NCBI GenBank assembly: GCA_963802765.1
Contig: CAWDJZ010000009.1
Coordinates: 124,001-188,000 of the forward strand
Source of the DNA: Gaiellasilicea sp963802765
Lineage (GTDB): Bacteria > Actinomycetota > Thermoleophilia > Gaiellales > Gaiellaceae
Direction of reading: 5' to 3'
DNA: 64,000 bases
The notes beneath the pieces are model-generated. The model did not search any database. It worked only from the letters and a program-made list of their open reading frames with translations, and was not told where the DNA came from. A program made the translations under genes and the position numbers. The first letter of the stretch is position 1. The number at the start of each line of letters is the position of its first letter. Of this stretch, positions 44,530 to 54,383 are shown in pieces.

Positions 44530-45605
44530 ACCGCGAGGAAGCTCTCGACGTCGCCCTCGGGCAGATCGAGCGTCAGTTCGGCAAGGGCTCGGTCATGAAG
44601 ATGAGCGACCAGGCCCAGGTGCAGATCGGAGCCGTCTCGACCGGCTCGCTCTCGCTCGACCTCGCCCTCGGCATCGGCGGCCTACCGCGCGGCCGCGTGG
44701 TCGAGCTGTTCGGGCCGGAGAGCTCGGGCAAGACGACTCTCGTCTATCACGTGATCGCCGAGGCGCAGCGCCGTGGCGGCATCTGCGCCTTCATCGACGC
44801 CGAGCACGCGATGGACCCGCAGTACGCACGGAAGATCGGCGTCAACGTCGACGACCTGCTCGTCTCGCAGCCCGACACCGGTGAGCAGGCGCTCGAGATC
44901 ACGGAGCTGCTCGTGCGCTCCGGCGCGCTCGACATCGTCGCGGTCGACTCGGTCGCGGCCCTGACGCCGAAGGCCGAGATCGAGGGCGAGATGGGGGACA
45001 GCCACGTCGGCCTCCAGGCACGGCTGATGAGCCAGGCGCTGCGGAAGCTGGCGGGCACTCTCAACCGCACCGACACGATCTGCCTCTTCACGAATCAGTT
45101 GCGCGAGAAGATCGGCGTCATGTTCGGCAGCCCCGAGACGACTCCGGGCGGCCGCGCGCTCAAGTTCTACTCGTCGGTGCGGCTCGACATCCGGCGGATC
45201 GAGACGCTCAAGGACGGCGCCGAGGCCTACGGCAACCGTGTCCGCGTCAAGGTGGTCAAGAACAAGGTGGCGCCCCCGTTCAAGCAGGCGGAGTTCGACA
45301 TCATCTACGGCTCGGGGATTCCCTGGGAGGGCACCGTGCTCGACGTCGGGATCGAGCGGAAGATCGTCCAGAAGTCGGGCTCCTACTTCAGCTTCGGCGA
45401 CGAGCGGCTCGGCCAGGGGCGTCAGAACGCGTCCTCCTTCCTGCGCGAGCACCCGGACGTCGTGCAGGAGATCCTCGCCGCGATCCAGGCCCAGGCTGGG
45501 CCCGAGCAAACGGTCTCGGCACGGCTGCTGCCGACCGTCGCCGGCGCCGAGGAGGCGATTCCCGTCGTCGACGACGTCGAGGAGGAGGCCGCCTCCGCGG
45601 CCTAG
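44526..45605 (+). CDS. recA: Recombinase RecA
   Basis: 359 residues. Walker A GPESSGKTTLVYHVI, MSTGSLSLDLALGIGGLPR-like start, AVDSVAALTPKAEIEGEMGD, L2 loop region TNQLREKIGVMFGSPETTPG and the acidic C-terminus. Filament-forming strand-exchange protein for DNA repair and the SOS response. An AGGAGG (44512-44517) precedes ATG 44526. No LexA-type box was recognised upstream, where the gene overlaps thpR. Confidence 0.98.
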   Translation: MNREEALDVALGQIERQFGKGSVMKMSDQAQVQIGAVSTGSLSLDLALGIGGLPRGRVVELFGPESSGKTTLVYHVIAEAQRRGGICAFIDAEHAMDPQYARKIGVNVDDLLVSQPDTGEQALEITELLVRSGALDIVAVDSVAALTPKAEIEGEMGDSHVGLQARLMSQALRKLAGTLNRTDTICLFTNQLREKIGVMFGSPETTPGGRALKFYSSVRLDIRRIETLKDGAEAYGNRVRVKVVKNKVAPPFKQAEFDIIYGSGIPWEGTVLDVGIERKIVQKSGSYFSFGDERLGQGRQNASSFLREHPDVVQEILAAIQAQAGPEQTVSARLLPTVAGAEEAIPVVDDVEEEAASAA

Positions 45606-45610
45606 GGGCC

Positions 45611-46027
45611 TTGGAGGAGCGCCCGGACGCGGTCGAGGAGGCGCTGCGCGCGCTCCGCGCCCGCGATCGCACCGCGGCGGAGCTCGATGCGCAGCTGGAG
45701 CGGCGCGGCGTCCACGCCGCGGAGCGCGCGGAGGCGCTCGCGACGCTCCAGCGGGTCGGCTACGTCGACGACGCACGCCTCGCGCGCTCGCGCGCGGAGG
45801 CCCTCGCCGAGCGTGGTTCGGGCGACGCCCTGATCCGCCACGATCTCGAGCGGCGCGGCGTCGCGGCGGAGCTCGTCGCCGCGACGCTCGCGGAGCTCGA
45901 CAGCGAGCGTGAGCGTGCGGAGCGGATCGTCCGGCGACGCGGTCCGGGGGCAAAAACGGCGCGGTACCTGGCTTCGCGCGGCTTCGGGGAGGACGTGCTC
46001 GAGGCAGCCGTTGCGGCGCAGGAGTGA
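45611..46027 (+). CDS. recX: Regulatory protein RecX
   Basis: 138 residues from TTG 45611, five bases after recA. Three-helix repeats: ALRALRARDRTAAELDAQLE, VGYVDDARLARSRAEALAER, IRHDLERRGVAAELVAATLA, then RYLASRGFGEDVLEAA. RecX binds RecA filaments and limits their activity; the recA-recX pairing is conserved. Confidence 0.92.
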   Translation: MEERPDAVEEALRALRARDRTAAELDAQLERRGVHAAERAEALATLQRVGYVDDARLARSRAEALAERGSGDALIRHDLERRGVAAELVAATLAELDSERERAERIVRRRGPGAKTARYLASRGFGEDVLEAAVAAQE

Positions 46028-46034
46028 GAAGCGC

Positions 46035-46105
46035 TAGGATCGGTAGTGCTTCCATTCGACGTTTTTCCTGCAAGTACGTGCTTTTCCGAACTCAACCGAT
46101 CGTGA
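46035..46105 (+). promoter_or_regulatory. Possible promoter and leaderless leader peptide before rny
   Basis: TAGGAT (46035-46040) precedes a GTG at 46046 by five bases. The reading frame from it runs 19 codons (LPFDVFPASTCFSELNRS) to TGA at 46103-46105. It lies in the 189-base recX-rny gap, which is less GC-rich than the rest. It may be a regulatory leader peptide, or only the promoter region of rny. No family similarity is known to me. Confidence 0.25.
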
Positions 46106-46216
46106 CTCGTTCCCCTCTCGACATTCGTTCACCCGGCGACCAGGAGGAGCCGCCGGACCTGGCCTGATTCGGCGCGTCAGCGACCGGAGCGCGGCCGTGC
46201 AGGCCGAGCGCCGGAT

Positions 46217-47780
46217 GTGAGCACCCGCGGCGCGCAGGCGCCGCGGCCAATCGACCTTCTTCCCTGGAGGCAGGACGCCTTGCTCACCGCGCTCGCGACG
46301 CTGATCGGATTGGCTCTTGGCGCCGGCGTCGCCACGGCGCTGCTGATGCTCCGGAGCGGGTCGCGCGTGCGCGTGGCGGAGCGGGAGGCCGAGACGATCC
46401 GCCGCGAGGCGCAGATCGAGTCGCGCGAGCTGGCGGTCAAACTGCGCGCCGACGTCGAGGCCGAGGTTCAGCACCGCCGCACCGACGTAGCCCGGCTCGA
46501 GGCGCAGGTCACGCCAGGCGCAGCACGACCTCGAGCGCAAGAGCACGGAGGTCGACCGCCGGGAGCAAGGCCTTGCCGACCGCGAGACGCACGCCAAGCA
46601 GCTGCAGGAGGAACTGAAGACCGCCAAAGACCAGGCGCTGGCGGAGCTGGAGAAGGCGGCCGGCCTGACCGTCGCCGAGGCGAAGCGCCACCTGCTCGAG
46701 CGGTCGGAAGACCTGATCCGGCACGAGCTCGCGCGCAGCGTTCGGCAGCAGGAGGAGGAGGCCCGCACCGAGGCGAGACGCCGCGCGCGCGCGCTCGTCG
46801 CCGACGCACTCCAGCGCGTCGCGGCGAGCCACACGGCCGAGACAACGGTCACCGTGGTCGAGCTTCCCTCGGACGACATGAAGGGCCGGATCATCGGGCG
46901 TGAGGGCCGCAACATCCGCGCGCTCGAGCACCTCACAGGCGTTGACTTCATCATCGACGACACCCCACAGGCGGTCGTCCTCTCGTCGTTCGACGGCCTG
47001 CGGCGCGAGGTGGCGAGGACGACCCTCGAGAAGCTGATCGAGGACGGGCGGATCCACCCGGCCCGGATCGAGGAGATGTACTACCTCTCCAAGGCCGAGC
47101 TCGAGGACCACGTCCGCCAAGCGGGTGAGCAGGCCGTTTTCGAGGCGAACGCCGGCGAGTTCCACGAGGAGCTCGTCAAAATCATCGGGAAGCTCCGCTA
47201 CCGCACGAGCTACGGCCAGCACGTCCTCAAGCACACGCTCGAGGTCGTTCACCTGACCGGGATCATGGCGAGCGAGCTCGGTGCGAGTGTGAAGACGGCG
47301 AAGCGGGCCGCGCTGCTGCACGACGTCGGGAAGGCGATGACGCACGAGGTCGAGGGCTCGCACGCACTGATCTCTGCGCAGCTGGCGAAGCGGTACGGCG
47401 AGAGCCAGGGCGTCATCCACGCGATCGAGGCGCACCACTACGAGGTGCAGCCGCAGACGGTGGAGGCGGTGCTGCTGATCGCCGCCGACGCGATCTCGGC
47501 CTCGCGTCCGGGCGCGCGCGGCGAGAGCCTCGAGCACTACATCAAGCGGCTGGGTGCGCTCGAGGAGATCGCCAGCGCGAAGCCGGGGGTCGCGAAGGCC
47601 TATGCGCTTCAGGCCGGCCGGGAGATCCGCGTGATGGTCGAGCCCACCGAGGTGGACGACGACGGCGCCGTGCTGCTGTCGCACGAGATTGCGCGCGAGA
47701 TCGAAGACCAGCTCGAGTACCCGGGGCAGGTGAAGGTGATCGTGATCCGCGAGAGCCGCGCAATCGAGGTGGCCAAGTAG
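46217..47780 (+). CDS. rny: Ribonuclease Y (one +1 frameshift)
   Basis: ~520 residues. The membrane anchor (ALATLIGLALGAGVATALLM, ~20-45) leads into a long coiled coil. One extra base at about 46508 separates it from the rest (QHDLERKSTEVDRREQGLAD). Then KH domain (DDMKGRIIGREGRNIRALE) and HD domain (LLHDVGKAMTHEVEGSHAL, IEAHHYEVQPQTVEAVLLI). It starts mRNA decay by endonuclease cleavage at the membrane. RNase Y together with RNase J and PNPase in the window is a Firmicutes-like decay set. Confidence 0.93.
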
Positions 47781-47842
47781 GCGTCGAGATCCGCCGTCTC
47801 GAAGGCGAGGCGCTGACGGCAGAGCTCGACTCGCTCGCACGC

Positions 47843-48295
47843 GTGCTCGTCGATTGCGTCGAGGGAGGCGCGTCGGTCAGTTTCATGTGGCCGTTCTCTC
47901 GGACCGATGCCCGCGCCTTCTTCGAAGGGGTCGCCGCCGAGGTCGAGCAAGGCCGCCGCCTGATCGTCGCCGCCTTCGACGACGGCGAGCTGCTCGGCAC
48001 CGTCCAGGTGATCCTGGCGCTGCCGCCGAATCAGCCGCACCGTGGCGAGATCACGAAGCTGCTCGTGCACCGCTCGGCACGGAGGCGCGGCGTCGCACGG
48101 CTGCTGATGGAGCAGGCCGAAGCAGAGGCGCGGGCCGAGGGGAAGACGCTGCTCGTCCTCGACGCGGTCACCGGCGACGATGCGGAGCGCCTCTACGAGC
48201 GCCTCGGGTGGACGAAGGTCGGCGTCATCCCCGGCTACGCGCTCTACCCGGACGGGCGGGTCTGCGACACGACCTACTTCTGGAAAGGACTCTGA
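47843..48295 (+). CDS. GNAT-family N-acetyltransferase
   Basis: 150 residues from GTG 47843. Acetyl-CoA binding motif A: GEITKLLVHRSARRRGVARL followed by LMEQAEAEARAEGKTLLVLD and the C-terminal ERLYERLGWTKVGVIPGYAL. Coding sense appears to continue upstream to about 47783 (IRRLEGEALTAELDSLARVL) without a normal start codon, so the real start may overlap the rny stop with another base error. Substrate unknown. Confidence 0.85.
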   Translation: MLVDCVEGGASVSFMWPFSRTDARAFFEGVAAEVEQGRRLIVAAFDDGELLGTVQVILALPPNQPHRGEITKLLVHRSARRRGVARLLMEQAEAEARAEGKTLLVLDAVTGDDAERLYERLGWTKVGVIPGYALYPDGRVCDTTYFWKGL

Positions 48296-48317
48296 GGAAA
48301 CGATCGCCGGACGCGGC

Positions 48318-48323
48318 TACGCT
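48318..48323 (+). promoter_or_regulatory. -10-like box deciding the miaB start
   Basis: TACGCT with six bases to the GTG at 48330; no Shine-Dalgarno sequence. It supports GTG 48330 as a leaderless start, which also fits the conserved N-terminus (RRYHVTTFGCQMN). Confidence 0.35.
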
Positions 48324-48329
48324 ACGGCG

Positions 48330-49649
48330 GTGCGGAGATACCACGTCACCACGTTCGGCTGCCAGATGAACGCCCACGACTCGGAGCGGATCAAGGGCAT
48401 GCTCGAGTCGCTCGGGCTCGGCGAGGCGCCTTCGCAGGAGGACGCCGACGTGCTCGTCTTCAACACCTGCACGATCCGCGAGAAGCCCGACACGCGGCTC
48501 GCGGCCTACCTCGGTGACGCCGGCGCGCGCAAGCGGCAGAACCCCGAGCTCGTCGTCGCCGTCGGCGGCTGCTACGCGGAGGCGCAGCGCGAGCGCATCT
48601 TCGAGCTCTACCCCCAGGTCGACGTCGCGTTCGGGCCCGGCTCGATCCCGCATCTCGGCGACTGGATCGGGACCGGGGGAGAGGCGCCGCGCGGCCGCTT
48701 CGGCACGCACGAGCACTTCGCCGGGCACCTGCCGATGCACCGTGAGCGCGCGTTCAGCGCGTGGGTGCAGGTCTCGATGGGATGCAACTCGAAGTGCTCG
48801 TACTGCATCGTCCCCACCGTGCGCGGCCGCGAGCAGAGCCGTCGGCCCGGCGAGATCGTGGCCGAGGTGACGCAGCTCGCGGCGGACGGCGTCAAGGAGA
48901 TCACGCTGCTGGGCCAGAACGTCAACTCCTGGGGCCGCGACCTGCGGCCTGAGCTCGACACCGAGTTCGGCGAGCTGCTGCGCGCCTGCGACGCGATCGA
49001 GGGGATCGCGCGGATCCGATTCACGAGCCCGCACCCAAAGGACTTCCGGGACCCGGTGATCGCGGCGGTCGCCGAGTGCGACACCGTCTGCGAGCAGATC
49101 CATCTGCCGGTGCAGTCGGGCTCCAGCCGGATCCTCAAGGCAATGCGCCGGACCTATGACCAGCCCCGCTATCTCGCACTGGTCGAGAAGCTGCGGGCGG
49201 CCATCCCCGGTCTCGCCCTCGGCACGGACGTCATCGTCGGCTTTCCCGGCGAGACGGAGGAGGACTTCGCGCAGACGCTCGACGTGGTCGAGCACGTCCG
49301 CTACGACAGCGCCTTTACGTTCATCTACTCGCCGCGACACGGTACCGAGGCGGCCGGGTTGCCCGACCAGGTGCCGGAAGAGGTCAAGCATGAGCGGCTC
49401 GAGCGCCTCGTCGACGTAGTGCAACGGATCGCCGCGGAGAAGAACGCTCAGCGTGTCGACTCGGTGGAGGAGGTGCTCGTCGAGGGCAGGAGCCGGACGG
49501 ACGAGAGGTTGCTGCGGGGACGCACCCGTCGCAACGTCACGGTCAATTTCGCCGGCGACGCCGCGCCCGGCGAGCTCGTCGACGTCCTGATCGAGGGCTC
49601 GACGTCGACGACACTGCGCGGTGCGCAGCGGACGGCGGTGGCTGCGTGA
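48330..49649 (+). CDS. miaB: tRNA-2-methylthio-N6-dimethylallyladenosine synthase
   Basis: 439 residues. UPF0004 domain with cluster Cys in TFGCQMNAHDSERIKGML, FNTCTIREKPD and VGGCYAEAQ; radical-SAM core with GCNSKCSYCIVPTVRGRE (CxxxCxxC); C-terminal TRAM domain (VLVEGRSRTDERLLRGRTRR). It methylthiolates A37 of tRNAs already modified by MiaA, whose gene follows one gene later. Its stop TGA lies inside hairpin H1 of the second interspersed element. Confidence 0.96.
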   Translation: MRRYHVTTFGCQMNAHDSERIKGMLESLGLGEAPSQEDADVLVFNTCTIREKPDTRLAAYLGDAGARKRQNPELVVAVGGCYAEAQRERIFELYPQVDVAFGPGSIPHLGDWIGTGGEAPRGRFGTHEHFAGHLPMHRERAFSAWVQVSMGCNSKCSYCIVPTVRGREQSRRPGEIVAEVTQLAADGVKEITLLGQNVNSWGRDLRPELDTEFGELLRACDAIEGIARIRFTSPHPKDFRDPVIAAVAECDTVCEQIHLPVQSGSSRILKAMRRTYDQPRYLALVEKLRAAIPGLALGTDVIVGFPGETEEDFAQTLDVVEHVRYDSAFTFIYSPRHGTEAAGLPDQVPEEVKHERLERLVDVVQRIAAEKNAQRVDSVEEVLVEGRSRTDERLLRGRTRRNVTVNFAGDAAPGELVDVLIEGSTSTTLRGAQRTAVAA

Positions 49650-49803
49650 CGCAGTCACGCGGCCAGGAGGGGGTTCGGGGGAACCGGCGGGTTCCCCGAT
49701 TAGGCGCGCTGCTGCGCAGCAGCAGCGTCCCCGCGCAGGGGGCTCGTGGGGGAAACCGGGTTTCCCCCACGCGACCGAGCCGAAGGCGAGGGAGGCTGCG
49801 TGA
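49640..49803 (+). repeat. Interspersed four-hairpin element, copy 2, filling a stop-to-start junction
   Basis: It is bounded by identical 10-bp direct repeats GGCTGCGTGA (49640-49649 and 49794-49803). Hairpins: H1 49644-49660 (GCGTGAC, loop GCA), H2 49675-49699 (TCGGGGGAACC arm, one base shorter on the right), H3 49707-49727 (CGCTGCTGC, loop GCA), H4 49745-49771 (CGTGGGGGAAAC, loop CGG). The miaB stop is in H1 and the right end supplies GAGGGAGG for the GTG at 49800. Spacer sequence is shared with copy 1 at 38963-39127. Confidence 0.9.
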
Positions 49804-50843
49804 GGGTCCTGCTCACCGGAAGCTCCGGTCAGATCGGCACTAACCTCGCCCTTCGCCTGCGGCAGGACGGGCATGAGGTCTTCGGGGTCGACAAGCGCCA
49901 GAACGCGTGGACGGACGAGTTCCGCTATCTGCTCCAGGATCTGGCCGGCCACTACGCGCCGTTCCCGGGCGGGATCAACGGCGTCGAGTACCCCGAGGTC
50001 GACCTCGTCGTGCACTTCGCGGCGCACGCGAAGGTGCACCAGCTCGTTCGGCAGCCACACCGCGCGCTCGAGAACGCCGTGATGACCTTCAACGTGCTCG
50101 AGTACGCGCGCCAGCAGCGTCTCCCGATCGTCTTCTCCTCGAGCCGCGAGGTCTACGGCGACGTCCATCGCTTCGAGGAGTACGGCGAGGGCGTCGCCGA
50201 CTTCGCCTTCACGGAGAGCACGTACTCCGCCTCGAAGATCGCGGGGGAGGCGTTCATCTACTCGTACGCGCGCTGCTACGGGCTGCCCTATCTCGTCTTC
50301 CGCTTCTCGAACGTCTACGGCCGTTTCGACAACGACCTGCACAGGATGGTTCGCGTGATCCCGCTCTTCATCCACTCGATGCTGCGCGGGGAGCCGATCA
50401 CGGTCTACGGCGGCCGGGACAAGACCCTCGACTTCACGTACGTCGACGACTGCGTCGAGGGGATCACGCGCGGGATCGAGGCCCTGGCGGAGGGCCGCGT
50501 GGTCAACCAGACGATCAACCTCGCCTACGGCAAGGGAAACACGCTCGTCCACTGTGCCGAGCGAATCGCAGCCGAGCTCGGCACCGAGCCGCAGATGACG
50601 ATCGCGCCGTCGCTGCTCGGCGAGGTCACCCACTATGTCGCCGACCTGACGAAGGCGCGCGAGCTGCTCGGTTACGAGCCGAAGGTGCAGCTCGACGAAG
50701 GGATTGCGCGCGCGGTCGCCTGGTTCCGCGAGCACCGGGCCGCCCACCCCGAGGAGGACGTGCGGGTGACGGCGGATCACGAGGCCGCGACCGCGGACGA
50801 TGCCGCCGAGCACGGCTGGAAGACCATCGACGCCACCACCTAG
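49800..50843 (+). CDS. NAD-dependent sugar-nucleotide epimerase/dehydratase
   Basis: 347 residues. Rossmann start RVLLTGSSGQIGTNLALRL, NAD-binding VVHFAAHAKVHQLV, and the SDR catalytic YSASKIAGEAF (YxxxK) with upstream SSSREVYGD. FRFSNVYGRFDNDLHRMVRV, YVDDCVEGI and the C-terminal VAWFREHRA match the extended SDR family acting on NDP-sugars. The exact sugar is not known. GTG 49800 is preceded by GGAGG from the interspersed element. The miaA start lies inside its 3' end. Confidence 0.9.
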   Translation: MRVLLTGSSGQIGTNLALRLRQDGHEVFGVDKRQNAWTDEFRYLLQDLAGHYAPFPGGINGVEYPEVDLVVHFAAHAKVHQLVRQPHRALENAVMTFNVLEYARQQRLPIVFSSSREVYGDVHRFEEYGEGVADFAFTESTYSASKIAGEAFIYSYARCYGLPYLVFRFSNVYGRFDNDLHRMVRVIPLFIHSMLRGEPITVYGGRDKTLDFTYVDDCVEGITRGIEALAEGRVVNQTINLAYGKGNTLVHCAERIAAELGTEPQMTIAPSLLGEVTHYVADLTKARELLGYEPKVQLDEGIARAVAWFREHRAAHPEEDVRVTADHEAATADDAAEHGWKTIDATT

Positions 50844-51697
50844 CGTTCTGGCGATCTTCGGCCCGACCGGCTCGGGCAAGTCGGCCGTCGCCGTCGAGAT
50901 CGCACGGCGGATCCCCGCCGAGCTCGTCTCCGCCGACTCGATGCAGGTCTACCGCGGCCTGCCCGTGCTCACGAATCAGGATGCCGGGGCACGGCTCGTC
51001 GGCATCTGGCCGCTCGACCGGCAGGGAACGGTCGGCGAGTACCAGTCACTCGCACATGAGGCGATCGACGAAATCGTCGCATCAGGGCACACGCCTGTCG
51101 TCGTCGGCGGGTCGGGCCTCTGGTTCCAGGCCGCGCTGACGGACGTCGCCCTGCCGCCCGACGTTCCGCCGTCCGCGCGGGCGCGCTGGGAGCGGCTGTA
51201 CGACCGGCGTGGTGCGGAGACCGCCCACGGCGCTGCTCCGAGCCCGCGATCCCCGCGCGGCGGCGCGCGTCCATCCGAACGACCGGAAGCGCGTCGTGCG
51301 AGCGCTCGAGCTCTGGCAGGCGGGTGCGAGCCTCGTTCCCGAGCAGCCGCGCCTGTGGACGGCCGAGGCGCGCCTGCCGACGCTCGTCGTCGGCCTCGAC
51401 GTCGCGCGCGAGGAGCTGGCACGCCGGATCCGCGCACGGGCCGAGGCGATGTTCGAGCAAGGGGTGGTGGAGGAGGTGCAGGCGGCGGGCGAGGTCGTCC
51501 CCCAGGTGCTCGGCCTCGAGGCCGTGCGCAGGCTGCCACGCGAGCAGGCGCTTCAGGAGCTCGTGCGGGCGACCGAGCGCTTCGCCGCCTACCAGCGAAA
51601 GTGGATGCGGAGGATTCCCGGCATCGTCATGATCGATGCGAACCGGGCAGTGGGAGAGGTGGCGGATGCAATTCTCGAAGTGGCACGCGCTGGGTAA
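50800..51697 (+). CDS. miaA: tRNA dimethylallyltransferase (one +1 frameshift)
   Basis: ~298 residues. The P-loop LAIFGPTGSGKSAVAVEIAR, SADSMQVYRGLPVLTNQ and VVVGGSGLWFQAAL are in the first frame. From about 51225 the next frame gives RDPRAAARVHPNDRKRVVRA, RARAEAMFEQGVVEEVQAAG and YQRKWMRRI. It attaches dimethylallyl to A37 of tRNA, giving the MiaB substrate. ATG 50800 overlaps the epimerase by 44 bases and adds a Pro-rich lead; a later non-ATG start is possible. Confidence 0.92.
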
Positions 51698-52441
51698 CAG
51701 CTACGTCGTGATCGAGCGGGAGGCGCTGGGCCGCCCGATCGACCCGGTGCTGGCGGAGCGGCTGTGCGACGTCCGCTACGGCGTCGGCTCGGACGGCGTC
51801 GTCGAGGTGCTGTCCGTCGACGGGGCGCGCGCGGAGATCGCGATCTGGAACCCGGACGGCTCGGCCGCCGAGTTCTCCGGCAACGGCAGCCGCATCGCCG
51901 CGGGCTGGCTCGCGCGGCGCTCGGGCTCGAACACGGTGTCGATCGCCGTCGGCGGCACGGGAGTACTCGGCGGCGCTGCGGGAGGACGGCACGATCGGGA
52001 TCGCGGTCGGCGACGTCGAGGTGGGCGAGATCGAGACGGTGGAGCTCGACGGCGAGCGGATCGAGCTGACCGCGGTGTCTGTCGGCAACCCGCACGCGGT
52101 CGTGCGGGCGGAGCCGGACCGGGAGGAGCTGCTCCGCCTCGGCCCGCAGCTGGAGGTGAACGGGCGCTTTCCCGACCGGACGAACGTCCAGCTCGTGCGC
52201 GTCGACGGGCCGAACGAGGTCACGGTCGCCGTCTGGGAGCGTGGAGCGGGGGAGACGAGCGCCTCGGGCTCGAGCGCCGTCGCCGTCGCGTGCGCCGCGA
52301 TCGTGAACGGCTGGTGCGAGAGCCCGGTCACCGTGCGAATGCCGGGCGGCGAGCTTCGGGTCGAGCTCGACGAGGAGAGCGCGGACGACGCTCGTCGGCC
52401 CGGTCGAGGAGATCTGCGAAGGCGAGCTGCGGTCCGTCTAG
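51666..52441 (+). CDS. dapF: DapF-like diaminopimelate epimerase with Ser at both catalytic Cys positions (two +1 frameshifts)
   Basis: ~258 residues. MQFSKWHALGNSYVVIE, GVGSDGVVEV and IWNPDGSAAEFSGNGSRIAA are in frame one. From about 51965 the next frame gives VSVGNPHAVVRAEPDREELL, RFPDRTNVQLVRVDGPNEV and GAGETSASGSSAVAVACA. After about 52390 the end is VGPVEEICEGELRSV (TAG 52441). In known DapF the two catalytic residues are Cys in (A)xCGNGxR and ACGxGA; here the text reads FSGNGSR and ASGSSA, in frame and away from the shifts. The epimerase step (LL- to meso-DAP) is inferred from the neighbours dapD/C/E. Confidence 0.8.
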
Positions 52442-52485
52442 GCGACCTGGCGCGTCGCTCGCGGTGCGTAGGCTGGGGGAAGCGC

Positions 52486-53230
<745 letters not shown>

Positions 53231-53234
<4 letters not shown>

Positions 53235-54380
53235 AGCGCCTCCTCGAGGATCGCGACGGCCTCGGCGCACTCCTCCTCCGACGGCACGAGCGCGACCCGG
53301 ACGTAGCCCTCGCCGGCCGCGCCGAGGTACGACCCGGGCGCGACGAGCACGCCGTGCCCGAGCAGGCGCTCGGCGAAGCCCTCGGAGGTCTCGCCGTCCG
53401 GTACGGCGAGCCAGAGGTACATCGTCGCCTCGCTGCCCGGCGACCCGGATGCCCTTGCGCTCGAAGAGGTCGAGCAGGAGCGCCCGCTTGCGCGCGTACC
53501 GCTCGCGCGTCCGCTCGACGTGCTCCTCGTCGCCCCAGGCGACCACCGAGGCGCGCTGGACGAACTCTTGCGGCGCCGTGCCGACCGTCGGCCGGAACGC
53601 CTTCAGCGCCGCGATCAGCGCCGGGTCTCCGGCCGCGAAGCCGCTGCGGTAGCCCGTCATCGAGCTCCGCTTCGAGAGCGTGTTGAAGACGACGACGTTC
53701 GTCCGGTCCTCGAGCTGGAGCGCCGACGCGGGCGGCTCGCCGAAGTAGAGCTCGGTGTACGCCTCGTCGGAGGCGACGACGAAGCCGTGCTCGCGCGCGA
53801 GCTCGGCGAGCCGCTCGTAGAAGGCGAGCGGCGCGGTCGCGCAGGTGGGGTTGTTCGGGTAGTTGACCCAGAAGACCGCGAGCCGGCTCCACGTCTCCTC
53901 GTCGACGGCGTCGAGGTCGGGCAGGAAGCCGTTGTCCTCGCGCAGCGGCAGGGCGAGCGGGCGGGCGTGCGCGAAGAGCGCGCCTCGCTCGTAGACCGGA
54001 TAGCCCGGATCGGTGAACGCAACCGTGTCGCGCGCGCCGTCGGCGTCCGCGACCGCGAGGGCGAAGCTGAAGATCGCCTCCTTGCTCCCGAGCGTCGGGA
54101 TCACCTCCGTGTCGGGGTCGAGCGCCGTCCCGAAGCGGCGCCCGCCCAGCCCGCGACGGCCTCGCGCAGCTCGGGCAGCCCGACGGCGGCCGGGTAGCCC
54201 ATCCGCTCGCGCAGTCCGGCGACGAGCGCGTCGCGGATGAACGGCTCGGTCGGCTCGCGCGGGTCGCCCATGCCGAAGTCGATCACCCGCGTCCCGCTCG
54301 CCTCCGTTCGCGCGCGCGGCCTCGTTCAGGCGCACGAACGGATACGTCGTCTGGCGCTCGAGGATGGGGGAGACGGGCAC
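53231..54380 (-). CDS. dapC: Succinyldiaminopimelate transaminase (DapC-like aminotransferase; several frameshifts)
   Basis: ~380 residues, class I/II PLP aminotransferase. Pieces in order: SPILERQTTYPFVRLNEAAR (from GTG 54380), IDFGMGDPREPTEPFIRDAL, then EVIPTLGSKEAIFSFALAVA, VFWVNYPNNPTCATAPLAFY, the PLP-Lys SKRSSMTGYRSGFAAGD, and MYLWLAVPDGETSEGFAERL. Breaks lie near 54305, 54140 (two bases) and 53435. Its place between dapE and dapD supports the succinyl-DAP role; a general aspartate-type specificity is possible. Confidence 0.86.
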
Positions 54381-54383
54381 GCG

